In this document: one piece after another, positions 53,452 to 62,224 of the stretch
How the letters are laid out: each line of letters begins with the position of its first letter
Numbering within the stretch: the first letter of the stretch is position 1
Assembly: GCA_963665705.1 (NCBI GenBank)
Contig: OY762448.1
Location: 4,030,001 to 4,094,000 of the forward strand
From: Saccharicrinis sp963665705
GTDB lineage: Bacteria > Bacteroidota > Bacteroidia > Bacteroidales > Marinilabiliaceae
Length of the DNA: 64,000 nt
Reading direction: 5' to 3'
Position numbers and translations under genes: made by a program
Notes under the pieces: generated by a model
Told to the model about the DNA's origin: nothing
What the model saw: the letters and a program-made list of their open reading frames with translations, nothing else
Database searches by the model: none

Positions 53452-55725
53452 ATGAAAAAAATAATTTTGGCTGGATTCATGGCTGCTTTTATTGTGAGCT
53501 GTAATTCTGCACATCAAACTAAACTTTTAGATAGTACAGACAAGAAGGTGGAAGAACTTTTATCAAAGATGACACTGGATGAAAAGATTGGTCAGTTGAA
53601 CCAATATACCAGTAGTTGGGAAATGACAGGCCCTGTGCCTGAGGGGAAAGACCAACAGAATCAGTTGGAGATGATAAAATCAGGAATGGTTGGATCGATG
53701 TTAAACGTTACCGGAGCTGAAGCTACCCGAAAAGCGCAGCAACTGGCAGTAGAAAACAGTAGATTGGGTATACCAATGATATTTGGTTATGATGTAGTTC
53801 ATGGATACAAAACCATGTTACCTATTCCTTTGGCTGCTGCTTCCAGTTGGGATCCGGAAGTGGCTAAACACAGTTGCCAAATTGCTGCTAAAGAAGCTGC
53901 TGCATCAGGTATTCACTGGACCTTTGCTCCTATGATTGATATTGCCAGAGATGCCAGATGGGGACGAGTAATGGAAGGGGCAGGAGAAGATCCTTATTTA
54001 GGTTCAGTAATGGCTGTGGCACAAGTGAAAGGTTTTCAGGGTGACAGTTTGAATAGTACAAATACAGTTGCAGCCTGTGCCAAACACTTTGCCGCTTATG
54101 GTTTTGCCGAAGCTGGTCGTGATTACAACACGGTAGAAATTACTGAGCATACGCTTCGTAACACAGTACTACCTCCTTTTAAAGCGGCTGTTGATGCTGG
54201 TGTATGCACTATTATGAATTCGTTTAATATCATAGGTGGCATTCCTTCAACTTCAAACCATCATCTTTTAAGAGATATTTTAAAAGGCGAATGGCAATTT
54301 GATGGTTTTGTTATTTCAGACTGGAATTCTATTGGCGAAATAAGAAATCATGGTGTTGCAGCAGATAAAAAAGAAGCTGCTTACCTCGCAATCAATGCCG
54401 GTACGGATATGGACATGGAAGGTGATTGCTATGTTTTCAATCTAAAACAATTGGATGAAGAAGGAAAAGTTTCCGAATTAACAATTGATGATGCTGTTCG
54501 TCGTGTATTAAAAATTAAATATGAATTGGGATTATTTGAAGATCCTTACAAATATTGCAATGTTGAAAATGAGAAAGTGCAGCTTTCGAAAGAACACCTT
54601 GATGTTGCCCGCGATTTAGCTCGTAAGAGTATTGTATTGCTAAAGAACAACAATCAAACACTTCCATTGCAAAAAGACAAACAAAAGATTGGTGTAATTG
54701 GTGCATTAGCAAACGACAAAGATTCTCCACTGGGTAGCTGGAGAGCGCAGGCTGTTACAGGATCTGCTGTTTCTTTATTGGAAGGAATGACTACTGTTGT
54801 TAAGAACAAATCATTGATAAAATTTACTCAGGGTCCTGCATTTATAACTAACACACCAAAGTTTACAGAAGAACTGGTATTTAATAATAGTGATTTAAAT
54901 GGTATCAAACAGGCCATAAACATAGCAAAATCGGTTGACGTTGTAGTTATAGCTTTAGGCGAAAACTGTTTTCAGGCTGGCGAAGGTCGTAGTCAAACCA
55001 ACATTGAATTAAAAGGAGTTCAGCAACAACTGTTTGATGCAGTTTATGCTGTAAACAAAAATATTGTTGTTGTACTGATGAATGGTCGCCCAGTAGTTAT
55101 AAATGACATAGCAACAAAGGCACAAGCTATTCTTGAAACATGGCATTTAGGTTCTGAAGCAGGAAATGCCATTGCTGATGTTTTATTTGGAGATTACAAT
55201 CCTTCGGGTAAATTACCAGTATCTTTCCCTAAAGCTGTAGGACAATGCCCTATTTATTACAACCAATTTAGTACCGGACGTCCGGTAAATACGGATAACA
55301 ATGTATTTTGGTCGCATTATACCGACGAAGATAAAACACCTTTGTTTCCTTTTGGATATGGTTTGAGTTATACTTCTTTTGATTATTCAAATATTGAATT
55401 AAGCAATTCAGAGTTAACTCAAGATGGAAGTATTCAAATATCAGCTACGATTAAAAACACCGGAGACTATAAAGGTAAGGAGACTATTCAATTGTATGTT
55501 CAGGACTTATTTGGAAGCATTGCCCGACCTGTAAAAGAATTAAAAGGATTTCAACAAATAGAGTTAAATCCAGGCGAGAGTCAAAAGGTGACCTTTACAA
55601 TCTCCAAGGACGATTTAATTTACTATACTGCCCAAGGCAGATGGGATGTTGAACCAGGTGATTTTAAAGTATGGATCGGAACTAATTCTCAAAAAGGATT
55701 AGAAAGTCAGTTTTCATTGAAATAG
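53452..55725 (+). CDS. bglX: GH3 beta-glucosidase, lipoprotein
   Basis: 757 residues, the usual three-domain GH3: barrel (about 25-360), alpha/beta sandwich (about 385-600) and a C-terminal fibronectin III-like domain. Nucleophile Asp290 in FVISDWNS; substrate residues in GAGEDPYLGS and KHFAAYG are kept. Lipoprotein signal with Cys17 (AAFIVSC). In this locus it would trim glucose from the non-reducing ends of glucomannan oligosaccharides. Third enzyme gene on the plus strand; hairpins lie after it. The symbol is given on family similarity only. Confidence 0.93.
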   Translation: MKKIILAGFMAAFIVSCNSAHQTKLLDSTDKKVEELLSKMTLDEKIGQLNQYTSSWEMTGPVPEGKDQQNQLEMIKSGMVGSMLNVTGAEATRKAQQLAVENSRLGIPMIFGYDVVHGYKTMLPIPLAAASSWDPEVAKHSCQIAAKEAAASGIHWTFAPMIDIARDARWGRVMEGAGEDPYLGSVMAVAQVKGFQGDSLNSTNTVAACAKHFAAYGFAEAGRDYNTVEITEHTLRNTVLPPFKAAVDAGVCTIMNSFNIIGGIPSTSNHHLLRDILKGEWQFDGFVISDWNSIGEIRNHGVAADKKEAAYLAINAGTDMDMEGDCYVFNLKQLDEEGKVSELTIDDAVRRVLKIKYELGLFEDPYKYCNVENEKVQLSKEHLDVARDLARKSIVLLKNNNQTLPLQKDKQKIGVIGALANDKDSPLGSWRAQAVTGSAVSLLEGMTTVVKNKSLIKFTQGPAFITNTPKFTEELVFNNSDLNGIKQAINIAKSVDVVVIALGENCFQAGEGRSQTNIELKGVQQQLFDAVYAVNKNIVVVLMNGRPVVINDIATKAQAILETWHLGSEAGNAIADVLFGDYNPSGKLPVSFPKAVGQCPIYYNQFSTGRPVNTDNNVFWSHYTDEDKTPLFPFGYGLSYTSFDYSNIELSNSELTQDGSIQISATIKNTGDYKGKETIQLYVQDLFGSIARPVKELKGFQQIELNPGESQKVTFTISKDDLIYYTAQGRWDVEPGDFKVWIGTNSQKGLESQFSLK

Positions 55726-55752
55726 AATATTTAAGAGAATATAATTTTAATG

Positions 55753-55792
55753 GGAAAGCTTCTTGTAAATTTGCAGGGAGCTTTTTCTTTTT
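55753..55792 (+). terminator. Probable terminator of the GH3 gene
   Basis: GGGAAAGCTTC and GGGAGCTTTTTC pair over about eight bases with a T-rich tail, 30 bases after the stop. Confidence 0.55.
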
Positions 55793-55802
55793 CTGGAAAG
55801 CT

Positions 55803-55865
55803 TGTCGCAGAATTGCGAGGAGGTTTTCAGACTTTTCAAAACCTTCTCGCACCTTTGCAGCGACA
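55803..55865. repeat. Nested palindrome between convergent GH3 and esterase genes
   Basis: Outer arms TGTCGC/GCGACA and inner arms GCGAGGAGGTTTT/AAAACCTTCTCGC enclose a CAGACTTTTC loop. It could act as a REP-like unit or as a two-way terminator. Confidence 0.65.
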
Positions 55866-55896
55866 TTTAATCATCAAGCAATCATACCAATAGAGC

Positions 55897-56769
55897 TTAT
55901 TTTTTGTATGAAGTCTTCTTTTTAAGCACATTCTTTTTTAACCAATATTCAGCATAATATGGCCATGTTTCTGCAGCAACATTTCCTGGTCTTAAACCAT
56001 ACCCATGTCCTCCTTCAGCTAAAAAGTGAAACTCTACAGGTAGTTTATATTTTCTTAAAGCGGCAGTCATAGCCAATGAGCTTCCGGCTGCACCATCATC
56101 CGATGTAGAAAAAATAAACATTGGTGGCACATTTTCATCTACCAATATCTCAGGAGTTAAACTATAATAAGGTCCTTTAGCAAGATATGCAGGATAAATC
56201 AGTACTGTAAAATCAGGTTTACTAGAGTAAGTATCAATATCATCTATCTTTGTATATGAATCAATATTATACCTGGTACTCGCCCTGGCACTTAAACTAC
56301 CTCCTGCTGAAAATCCTAAAACACCTAATTTTTCCGGATCTAAATGCCACAATTCAGCCTTACTTCTAACCAACCGAATAGTACGTTGAATATCACACAA
56401 AGCTCCCTCTCTATTTCGGGGAACACGATATTGTAAAACAAATGCTGTATACCCTAATTTATTTAACCACTCTGCTACCTCATAACCTTCTAAATCAATA
56501 GCCAGAAACTTATAACTACCTCCTGGACATACAATAACTCCTGCTCCATTATTTTTTGATTCCTCTGGTGAAAAAACCGTAATTGAAGGATTGGTAACAT
56601 CCGTTACTTTAGTAACATTACTTTCCTCATCATAGGTTTTAGTTGATTCTTGTTTTGGATTTGTTTCTTTGGGAACATCTCCTGGCCATAAGTATATAAT
56701 ATCCTTTGTTTGGCTATTACATGAAAATATCCCTAAAAACAAAAGACTCATTATTAATAAAAACTTCAT
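55897..56769 (-). CDS. Alpha/beta-hydrolase esterase (BD-FAE/acetyl esterase type), lipoprotein
   Basis: 290 residues; lipoprotein signal with Cys17 (LGIFSC). Typical of the secreted carbohydrate esterases annotated as acetyl-xylan or bifunctional feruloyl esterases: oxyanion segment VIVCPGGSY, nucleophile serine in GFSAGG, a STSDDG acid segment and His in GGHGYGL. No TM or second domain. In this locus it may remove acetyl groups from mannan or a neighbouring hemicellulose; substrate is inferred only. It converges on the GH3 gene. Confidence 0.88.
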   Translation of the reverse strand: MKFLLIMSLLFLGIFSCNSQTKDIIYLWPGDVPKETNPKQESTKTYDEESNVTKVTDVTNPSITVFSPEESKNNGAGVIVCPGGSYKFLAIDLEGYEVAEWLNKLGYTAFVLQYRVPRNREGALCDIQRTIRLVRSKAELWHLDPEKLGVLGFSAGGSLSARASTRYNIDSYTKIDDIDTYSSKPDFTVLIYPAYLAKGPYYSLTPEILVDENVPPMFIFSTSDDGAAGSSLAMTAALRKYKLPVEFHFLAEGGHGYGLRPGNVAAETWPYYAEYWLKKNVLKKKTSYKK

Positions 56770-57047
56770 TACTTATTATTTATAATTTGTTAAATAGAAA
56801 ATTTTAAAAACACCATACAAAGTTAAAAACAATTAGATACTAAAAACTAAAATTATTATAAATTATTGATTTAATAATCACCAACATACACTCTTAAATT
56901 AATATATTAACTTGTTTGAGGTAAAAATAAATTAACAAATTCCACAATGCAGATATCACATTCCATAAACGTAAATTAAAACAACCCCACTCTTACTTTC
57001 TTTGTATATCATATGGCTTTTATTTCACATAACTAATACTTACTTTT

Positions 57048-57076
57048 GATAGCAAATAACTGGGGTTATTGCTATC
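57048..57076. promoter_or_regulatory. Dyad GATAGCAA...TTGCTATC upstream of the Nudix gene
   Basis: GATAGCAAATAAC-TGG-GGTTATTGCTATC, near-perfect symmetry, 58 bases before the Nudix start and in the divergent gap to the esterase gene. Probably an operator; the regulator is unknown. The rest of 56770-57133 is AT-rich without other signals. Confidence 0.5.
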
Positions 57077-57133
57077 GTAATATAAAAACAATCATTACTT
57101 AAACATGATATACATTCCTTTCTTTTTTTGCAT

Positions 57134-57859
57134 ATGGCAACAATGAAAATAATAGAAGATCGCTGCCAGGGAATTACAGTTGAAGCATCAACTTTACCAG
57201 AATCCAAAGATGAATTTCAAAATGAAATTTCTAGTTTAATACCCAATTTAAACGGTTCTAAATTACTTTGGATTAAAATTCCCATTGAGAAATCAGATTT
57301 TATTCCTGTTTTAACAAAAATGGATTTTAAGTTTCACCACTGTTACGAAGATTATGTGATGATGGTAAAAAAGCTTATTGATAATCCAATTGTTCCGACT
57401 GCTAAAAATTACACTGCAGGAGTTGGAGGTCTTGTTAGGGATGGGAATAAATTGCTTGTTGTAAAAGATAAATTTAATACCGGTTACAAACTTCCCGGCG
57501 GTCATATTGACAACAATGAATCTCTAAAAGAAGCGTTAAAAAGAGAAGTTTTTGAAGAAACCGGAGTTCACGTTAAATTTGAATCAATCCTAAATCTGGG
57601 ACATTTTACAAAAGGTCAGTTCGGAGAATCTATATTTTATATTGTTTGCACTGCAAAAGCTTTGTCTAAAGAAATTTCAATTTATGATTCTTCTGAGATT
57701 CTGGAAGCCAGATGGTTGGATATAGATGAGTTTTTAAATGATCCCAACACGAATAATTATAATAAAAGTGTAGTAAAAGCATCTATAGATAACACAGCTT
57801 TAAAACTTACAGAACAAGCCGTTCAATTAATTGTATCAGGGGCTGAAGTATTTTTTTAA
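57134..57859 (+). CDS. Nudix hydrolase with N-terminal pre-Nudix domain (NUDT6-like)
   Basis: 241 residues from ATG 57134. Residues about 5-85 resemble the pre-Nudix domain of eukaryotic NUDT6-type and plant Nudix proteins (LLWIKIPIEKSDFIPVLTKMDFKFHHCYEDYVMM). The catalytic box G-x5-E-x7-REVFEETG is complete (about 123-144), so pyrophosphohydrolase activity on a nucleoside diphosphate derivative is expected; substrate unknown. The next gene starts 17 bases after its stop and is probably co-transcribed. Confidence 0.9.
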   Translation: MATMKIIEDRCQGITVEASTLPESKDEFQNEISSLIPNLNGSKLLWIKIPIEKSDFIPVLTKMDFKFHHCYEDYVMMVKKLIDNPIVPTAKNYTAGVGGLVRDGNKLLVVKDKFNTGYKLPGGHIDNNESLKEALKREVFEETGVHVKFESILNLGHFTKGQFGESIFYIVCTAKALSKEISIYDSSEILEARWLDIDEFLNDPNTNNYNKSVVKASIDNTALKLTEQAVQLIVSGAEVFF

Positions 57860-57875
57860 TCATAAAAAATATAAT

Positions 57876-58496
57876 ATGAAAAAGATAACACCTGCAAAAA
57901 ACATCCAAGAAGCTCTGGAAATTCTTGATAACGGAGGACGATTTTACAACTTTAAAGCCAAAGCTAATGATGGCAGAATTGATCAATCTGAATTAGGAAA
58001 GGTAGCAGGCATATTCAGCGATCACCAGGAAATGATTCTTTTTCTGGAAATGCTAATGGTAAATCTTCCCCTTGAAGATAAGAGCAAGATTATCTCAATG
58101 CTTGATAAAACATTACAGGAAAAATATTCTCGATTACAAGCACAAAACATGAGTCTTTCTGATGTTAAAGAGAAAGGTATGTTTTCAAATTCTATTATTA
58201 CAAAAGGAATTCCTCATCTGGTTGAGTCAAAATCTGAATTCACAGGATTTATAATGATTCCTATTGTTGCAGGCAACGTGACTTCTTTTAGCATGATTCC
58301 TTTAATTGAGGAATATGATGTTTATGAATTAAAAGATGCAATATCAGGTGAAACCATATTAATTGCGCACACTAAACTATTTGATAATTTACCAAATAAG
58401 GAAATCTCCGTTGCAGGAGTTCTGAAAGAACTGAAACCTAGCAAAGAGGGTAAAACAGACTCAGGTAAGTTTCTTGAAGTCGTATATTATTTTTAA
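57876..58496 (+). CDS. Conserved-looking hypothetical protein, partner of the Nudix gene
   Basis: 206 residues from ATG 57876 (MKKITPAKNIQEALEILDNG). I do not recognise the family. No signal peptide or TM segment. Residues about 25-55 contain AKANDGRIDQSELGKVAGIF, like an EF-hand loop that lacks its first two acidic ligands, so calcium binding is doubtful. The C-terminal half (about 105-206) is predicted beta-rich. It follows the Nudix gene by 17 bases, which suggests one operon. Confidence 0.7.
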   Translation: MKKITPAKNIQEALEILDNGGRFYNFKAKANDGRIDQSELGKVAGIFSDHQEMILFLEMLMVNLPLEDKSKIISMLDKTLQEKYSRLQAQNMSLSDVKEKGMFSNSIITKGIPHLVESKSEFTGFIMIPIVAGNVTSFSMIPLIEEYDVYELKDAISGETILIAHTKLFDNLPNKEISVAGVLKELKPSKEGKTDSGKFLEVVYYF

Positions 58497-58581
58497 AAAA
58501 GCTATCTGTTGCTAGTTGTATGTTTTATAATTCAATATAATTTCTTGAAAAACGAAAAGGTTGTTTTAAAATAATATTACC

Positions 58582-59036
58582 GAATAATAAATCAATTACT
58601 ACAAACAACATAGTAATTGGAAAGATACAATTTCAAAGTATGTTTCTGAATCTTAGAAAATAACATATTCATAATCCAGATTACCACAAAGGCTCAAAGA
58701 TCACTAAGAATCACAAAGACAGAACTCTGAAGCTTTGCGTCTTAGTGGTAAAAACTTAAAAGGAACCATAAATATAAATGGAACCAATATTTCAAAAATG
58801 ATCAAAGAATAATAAATCAATTACTACAAACAACGTAGTAATTGGAAAGATACAATTTCAAAGTATATTTCTGAATCTTAGACAATAACATATTCATAAT
58901 CCAGATTACCACAAAGGCTCAAAGATCACTAAGAATCACAAAGACAGAACTCTGAGGCTTTGCGTCTTAGTGGTAAAAACTTAAAAGGAACCATAAATAT
59001 AAATGGAAACAATATTTCAAAAATGATCAAAGAATA
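58582..59036 (+). repeat. Tandem duplication, two 225-bp units leading into the LUD gene
   Basis: Units start at 58582 and 58807, and the third begins at 59032 as the start of the LUD gene, exactly 225 bases apart each time. Each unit has a family C copy (58683-58749 and 58908-58974) ending CTTTGCGTCTTAGTGGT. At the gene-start position the units read ATAAATCAATTACTACAAAC instead of ATGAATCAATTACTGCAAAC. Confidence 0.85.
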
Positions 59037-59666
59037 ATGAATCAATTACTGCAAACAAAAAAACAGCTTGAAAGGAATAATTTTGAGGTTTATTTAGCAG
59101 AAACAAGCCAGGAAGCACTTTTAATATTTACAGAAACTATATTTCCTAATTTGGTTGTTAAATCAGCATCTTATGCAGACTCTAAAACCATGCAACAAAC
59201 CGGGGTGCTTGATTTTTTGAAAAAACAGACCAACTTAAATTTTATAGATACGTTCAATCCTGAGGATAGTTGGAAGGAACAAATCAATCATAGAAAAGAG
59301 GCGTTAACTACAGATTTGTTTTTAACTGGAACAAATGCCATAACAGAATCAGGCTTATTGGTTAATTTGGATATGATAGGCAACCGGGTTGCAGCATTGG
59401 CTTTTGGCCCCAAAAACATTGTTTTATTTATTGGCAAAAACAAAATTGTTAAAAACCTGGATGATGCATTTAAAAGAGTTAAAGAAATAGCAGCTCCTAT
59501 CAATGCTAAGCATCATGAAAAGTTAAAAGTTCCATGTCAAAAAACAGGTAAATGCTCCAATTGTAGCAGTCCACATAGAATTTGTAATACATGGACCATC
59601 ACAGAAAAATCATATCCTAAACATAGAATCAAGATTATTTTAATAAACGAAGATTTGGGGTATTAA
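59037..59666 (+). CDS. LUD-domain protein (LutC/YkgG-like)
   Basis: 209 residues. LUD fold with the usual ESGLLVNLDMIGNRVAALAFGPKNIVLFIG core (about 101-130) and a C-terminal cysteine cluster in C-QKTGKC-SNC-SSPHRIC (about 172-189), which could bind a metal or iron-sulfur centre. LutC proteins work with LutA and LutB in lactate oxidation, but no lutA/lutB is near, as is true of many lone LUD genes. The start lies in the third unit of a 225-bp tandem repeat. Confidence 0.85.
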   Translation: MNQLLQTKKQLERNNFEVYLAETSQEALLIFTETIFPNLVVKSASYADSKTMQQTGVLDFLKKQTNLNFIDTFNPEDSWKEQINHRKEALTTDLFLTGTNAITESGLLVNLDMIGNRVAALAFGPKNIVLFIGKNKIVKNLDDAFKRVKEIAAPINAKHHEKLKVPCQKTGKCSNCSSPHRICNTWTITEKSYPKHRIKIILINEDLGY

Positions 59667-59710
59667 AGCCCCTTTCAACCTCACAAAATAATGAGAAGAC
59701 TGATTCATAA
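59664..59710 (+). repeat. Diverged family A copy at the LUD stop codon
   Basis: TAAAGCCCCTTTCAACCTCA, then AAATAATGAGAAGACTGATT. The repeat overlaps the TAA stop. Confidence 0.55.
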
Positions 59711-59722
59711 CGTAATTGATTA

Positions 59723-59860
59723 ACCACAAAGGCTCAAAGAACACCATGAATCATAAAAATAGAACTCTGAGTCTTGGTGCCTTGGTGGTGAAATCTTTCT
59801 TTATGCCAGACGCTGACAGGTTTGATTTACAGCTTGATTACAAACGCTGTCAGGTCTTAA
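59723..59860 (+). repeat. Family C copy followed by a family B copy
   Basis: 59723-59789: ACCACAAAGGCTCAAAG ... GTGCCTTGGTGGT. 59807-59860: CCAGACGCTGACAGG, TTTGATTTACAGCTTG, AAACGCTGTCAGGTCTTA. Confidence 0.75.
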
Positions 59861-59898
59861 TTTTATTAACTTGTTCCTTTCTCCATTCTCCCTTTTCC

Positions 59899-61977
59899 TT
59901 ATTTTGTAATTTTCCAAACTAAAACATCTGCTGTTTGTAATTCTTTTTCTCCTACTAAAATCTCTGTTTTTTCAGGTAAATCCATTGTATAAGGTTTATC
60001 AGAATAATTCATGGCAATACCAAATCCATCGCGATATTCAACAATAACTCCTTTAGGATAATTTTCAATATTGATTTTTAATCGACTGTAAACTTTTTGC
60101 AATACATCATATTCCAAACCACCTTCATTGCTATCGGCCCCAACATAGGTAACAGTACCCTTATCCAACTTATTAAATGTAACGGAAGGTTTTCCTGTAT
60201 AAAAATCACCAGAGTATATTGCCCATACTTCCGTATTTTTATTTGGTTTCAAAATATCTCCCCAGCTTGTCCATGCATACTTGTTGTCATCCATAACAAC
60301 GGTATCTGGTGCATATGGTCTTAGCAAATCATAGAACGCAATCTCACCTCCGATTAATTTGTATATTGGCTGAGCATGTTTGGCCTCCCATAAATGTCCT
60401 TGTTCATCCTGATGACCGGTTCTGCATGACATTACCAGATTACCTCCATTTTTAACATAGGTTTCAAGCTTATCAATTAACTCCAAACTCATTTGCTGAT
60501 ATGCAGGAACAACAATTACCGGATAATCGTCAAAGTCCATATTGGCACGGATAAAATCAACAGGAGCACCAAATGATTTTAAAGCTTTATAATATTTCAA
60601 CACGTGTTGTTCTGTATTCCAAACCTTGTTTTGTTTGTTTTGATTGATGGCAACTGTATTATCCGGATCGTAAAGAACAGCTGTTTTTCTTTTCAAATAT
60701 TCCTCCGGTACAGCCCCTAATGAAGACTCTTTTCTAAGTGTTTTAATCTCCTCAATAAACTCTTGATATTCCAAACCTCCTGATGTTGGAGTAACTCCAT
60801 CAGGACCAACAATACCATAATGATATTGCTCATAACCATAAATAGGCGCTCTAAATCGATAAGTACATGTAAACTGACTTCCTCCGGCAAAAACATGCCA
60901 TAACCATAAATTTACAGCACCTGGTAAAGGTTGAGAGTTGATTGAACCCCAATTCACTTGTCCCGGTTGTAACTCCATAACTCCATAAATAGGTGTTAAT
61001 GGACGAAAATAATCATTAGACATAGAAATTCTGGAATACTCTCCTACTCTATAACCTTTTGATCCAATCCCCTTATGGTCGCCATAAACCATGTAGCGGG
61101 TATACGAAATAAAATCAAGCTCTTTATTACCTCCAATACAGCGTGAGTCATACATAGGAATATAATTGGTAGTCACCCATTGTTCCTCTTTTGCATACTT
61201 TTTTATAGTTACTGCCTGATCATCTAAAAACGAAGCTGTTTCCTCATCTACAAACCGACTATGATCTAATTTTTGATATAAATTCATTCCCCACTGACTG
61301 TATTGAGGGATATTGATTTCCGAAAAATCAGAATATGTTCCACTCCAGAAGTTGGTTCCCCATGATTTATTTAGTGCATCTATATTTGTGTATTTGTTCT
61401 TTAACCAGTCTCTGAATCGCTGTTGCGCATCCATTCCATAATCACGTGTTCCTCTTGGCTCATTATCTACCTGCCAACCTATAATTCGATCATCGCTTCC
61501 GTAATGCTTAGCCAATTCGGCAATCATTTTTAAGGAATACTCACGATAATAGTTATTTGAAAAAGAAGCATGCTGACGAGAACCATGATCATCTTTAGTA
61601 CCGTCTTCATGTTGAATTAATACATCCGGATGTTTGCGTACCAACCAAACCGGTGGGGTGGCAGTAGAAGTACACATGATTACTTTCAGATTATATTTTG
61701 CAGCAATATCAACAGCTTTATCCAACCACTTAAAATCATAAACACCTTCTTGTGGTTCAAGCTGAGCCCAGGCAAATTCAGCAAAATGGGTAAATTCAAA
61801 TCCCATATCTGCCATTTTCTTTAAATCTCTGTCCCACTGAGATTCATCCCAATGTTCAGGATAATAATAAGCGCCTACCGAGGTTAGATCTTTAGAAGAA
61901 AAATATTCTTTAGTTTTTTGTGCATTTGATGAGATGCCAATTATAAATACAATGACAATTAAATAGATTTTTTGCAT
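59899..61977 (-). CDS. GH42 beta-galactosidase, secreted
   Basis: 692 residues from ATG 61977 with a signal peptide cut near residue 19 (IGISSNA). Barrel with GH42 marks: GAYYYPEHWDESQWDRDLKKM (35-55), acid/base Glu173 in GWQVDNEPRG and nucleophile Glu335 in YGVMELQPGQVNWG, then the trimerisation (GATase-like) and C-terminal beta domains. It would remove terminal beta-galactose, possibly from decorated galactoglucomannan. It lies outside the main operon by 4 kb and on the minus strand, so its link to mannan use is inference. Confidence 0.9.
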   Translation of the reverse strand: MQKIYLIVIVFIIGISSNAQKTKEYFSSKDLTSVGAYYYPEHWDESQWDRDLKKMADMGFEFTHFAEFAWAQLEPQEGVYDFKWLDKAVDIAAKYNLKVIMCTSTATPPVWLVRKHPDVLIQHEDGTKDDHGSRQHASFSNNYYREYSLKMIAELAKHYGSDDRIIGWQVDNEPRGTRDYGMDAQQRFRDWLKNKYTNIDALNKSWGTNFWSGTYSDFSEINIPQYSQWGMNLYQKLDHSRFVDEETASFLDDQAVTIKKYAKEEQWVTTNYIPMYDSRCIGGNKELDFISYTRYMVYGDHKGIGSKGYRVGEYSRISMSNDYFRPLTPIYGVMELQPGQVNWGSINSQPLPGAVNLWLWHVFAGGSQFTCTYRFRAPIYGYEQYHYGIVGPDGVTPTSGGLEYQEFIEEIKTLRKESSLGAVPEEYLKRKTAVLYDPDNTVAINQNKQNKVWNTEQHVLKYYKALKSFGAPVDFIRANMDFDDYPVIVVPAYQQMSLELIDKLETYVKNGGNLVMSCRTGHQDEQGHLWEAKHAQPIYKLIGGEIAFYDLLRPYAPDTVVMDDNKYAWTSWGDILKPNKNTEVWAIYSGDFYTGKPSVTFNKLDKGTVTYVGADSNEGGLEYDVLQKVYSRLKINIENYPKGVIVEYRDGFGIAMNYSDKPYTMDLPEKTEILVGEKELQTADVLVWKITK

Positions 61978-62126
61978 GACTGATATCAATATAAATTTCT
62001 GAATTATTACAATAAATAAACAAAAATCTTTGCTCTTATCTATGTAATTCTATTAGTAGAAATGGAAAACCATCCTTTAATGGGTATTATTGGATTATTT
62101 TGAATGAATATTCCCCTTTCGCCTAA

Positions 62127-62158
62127 ACAAAAAAAAGACTCTGCTAAAGCAAAGTCCT
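62127..62158 (-). terminator. Terminator of the cysteine desulfidase-like gene
   Basis: GACTCTGC (62137-62144) and GCAAAGTC (62149-62156) form the stem; on the minus strand a run of ten T follows, about 70 bases after the stop at 62225. Nothing else is seen in 61978-62126. Confidence 0.7.
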
Positions 62159-62224
62159 TTCCTAATACACAATATTAATTTTACCAACTAATAAAAAAAA
62201 ACAATTATCTATATAATCTATATT

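Noticed and set aside
59716..59922. Open frame of 68 codons on the plus strand
   Set aside because: Composed of family C and B repeats between the LUD and GH42 genes.
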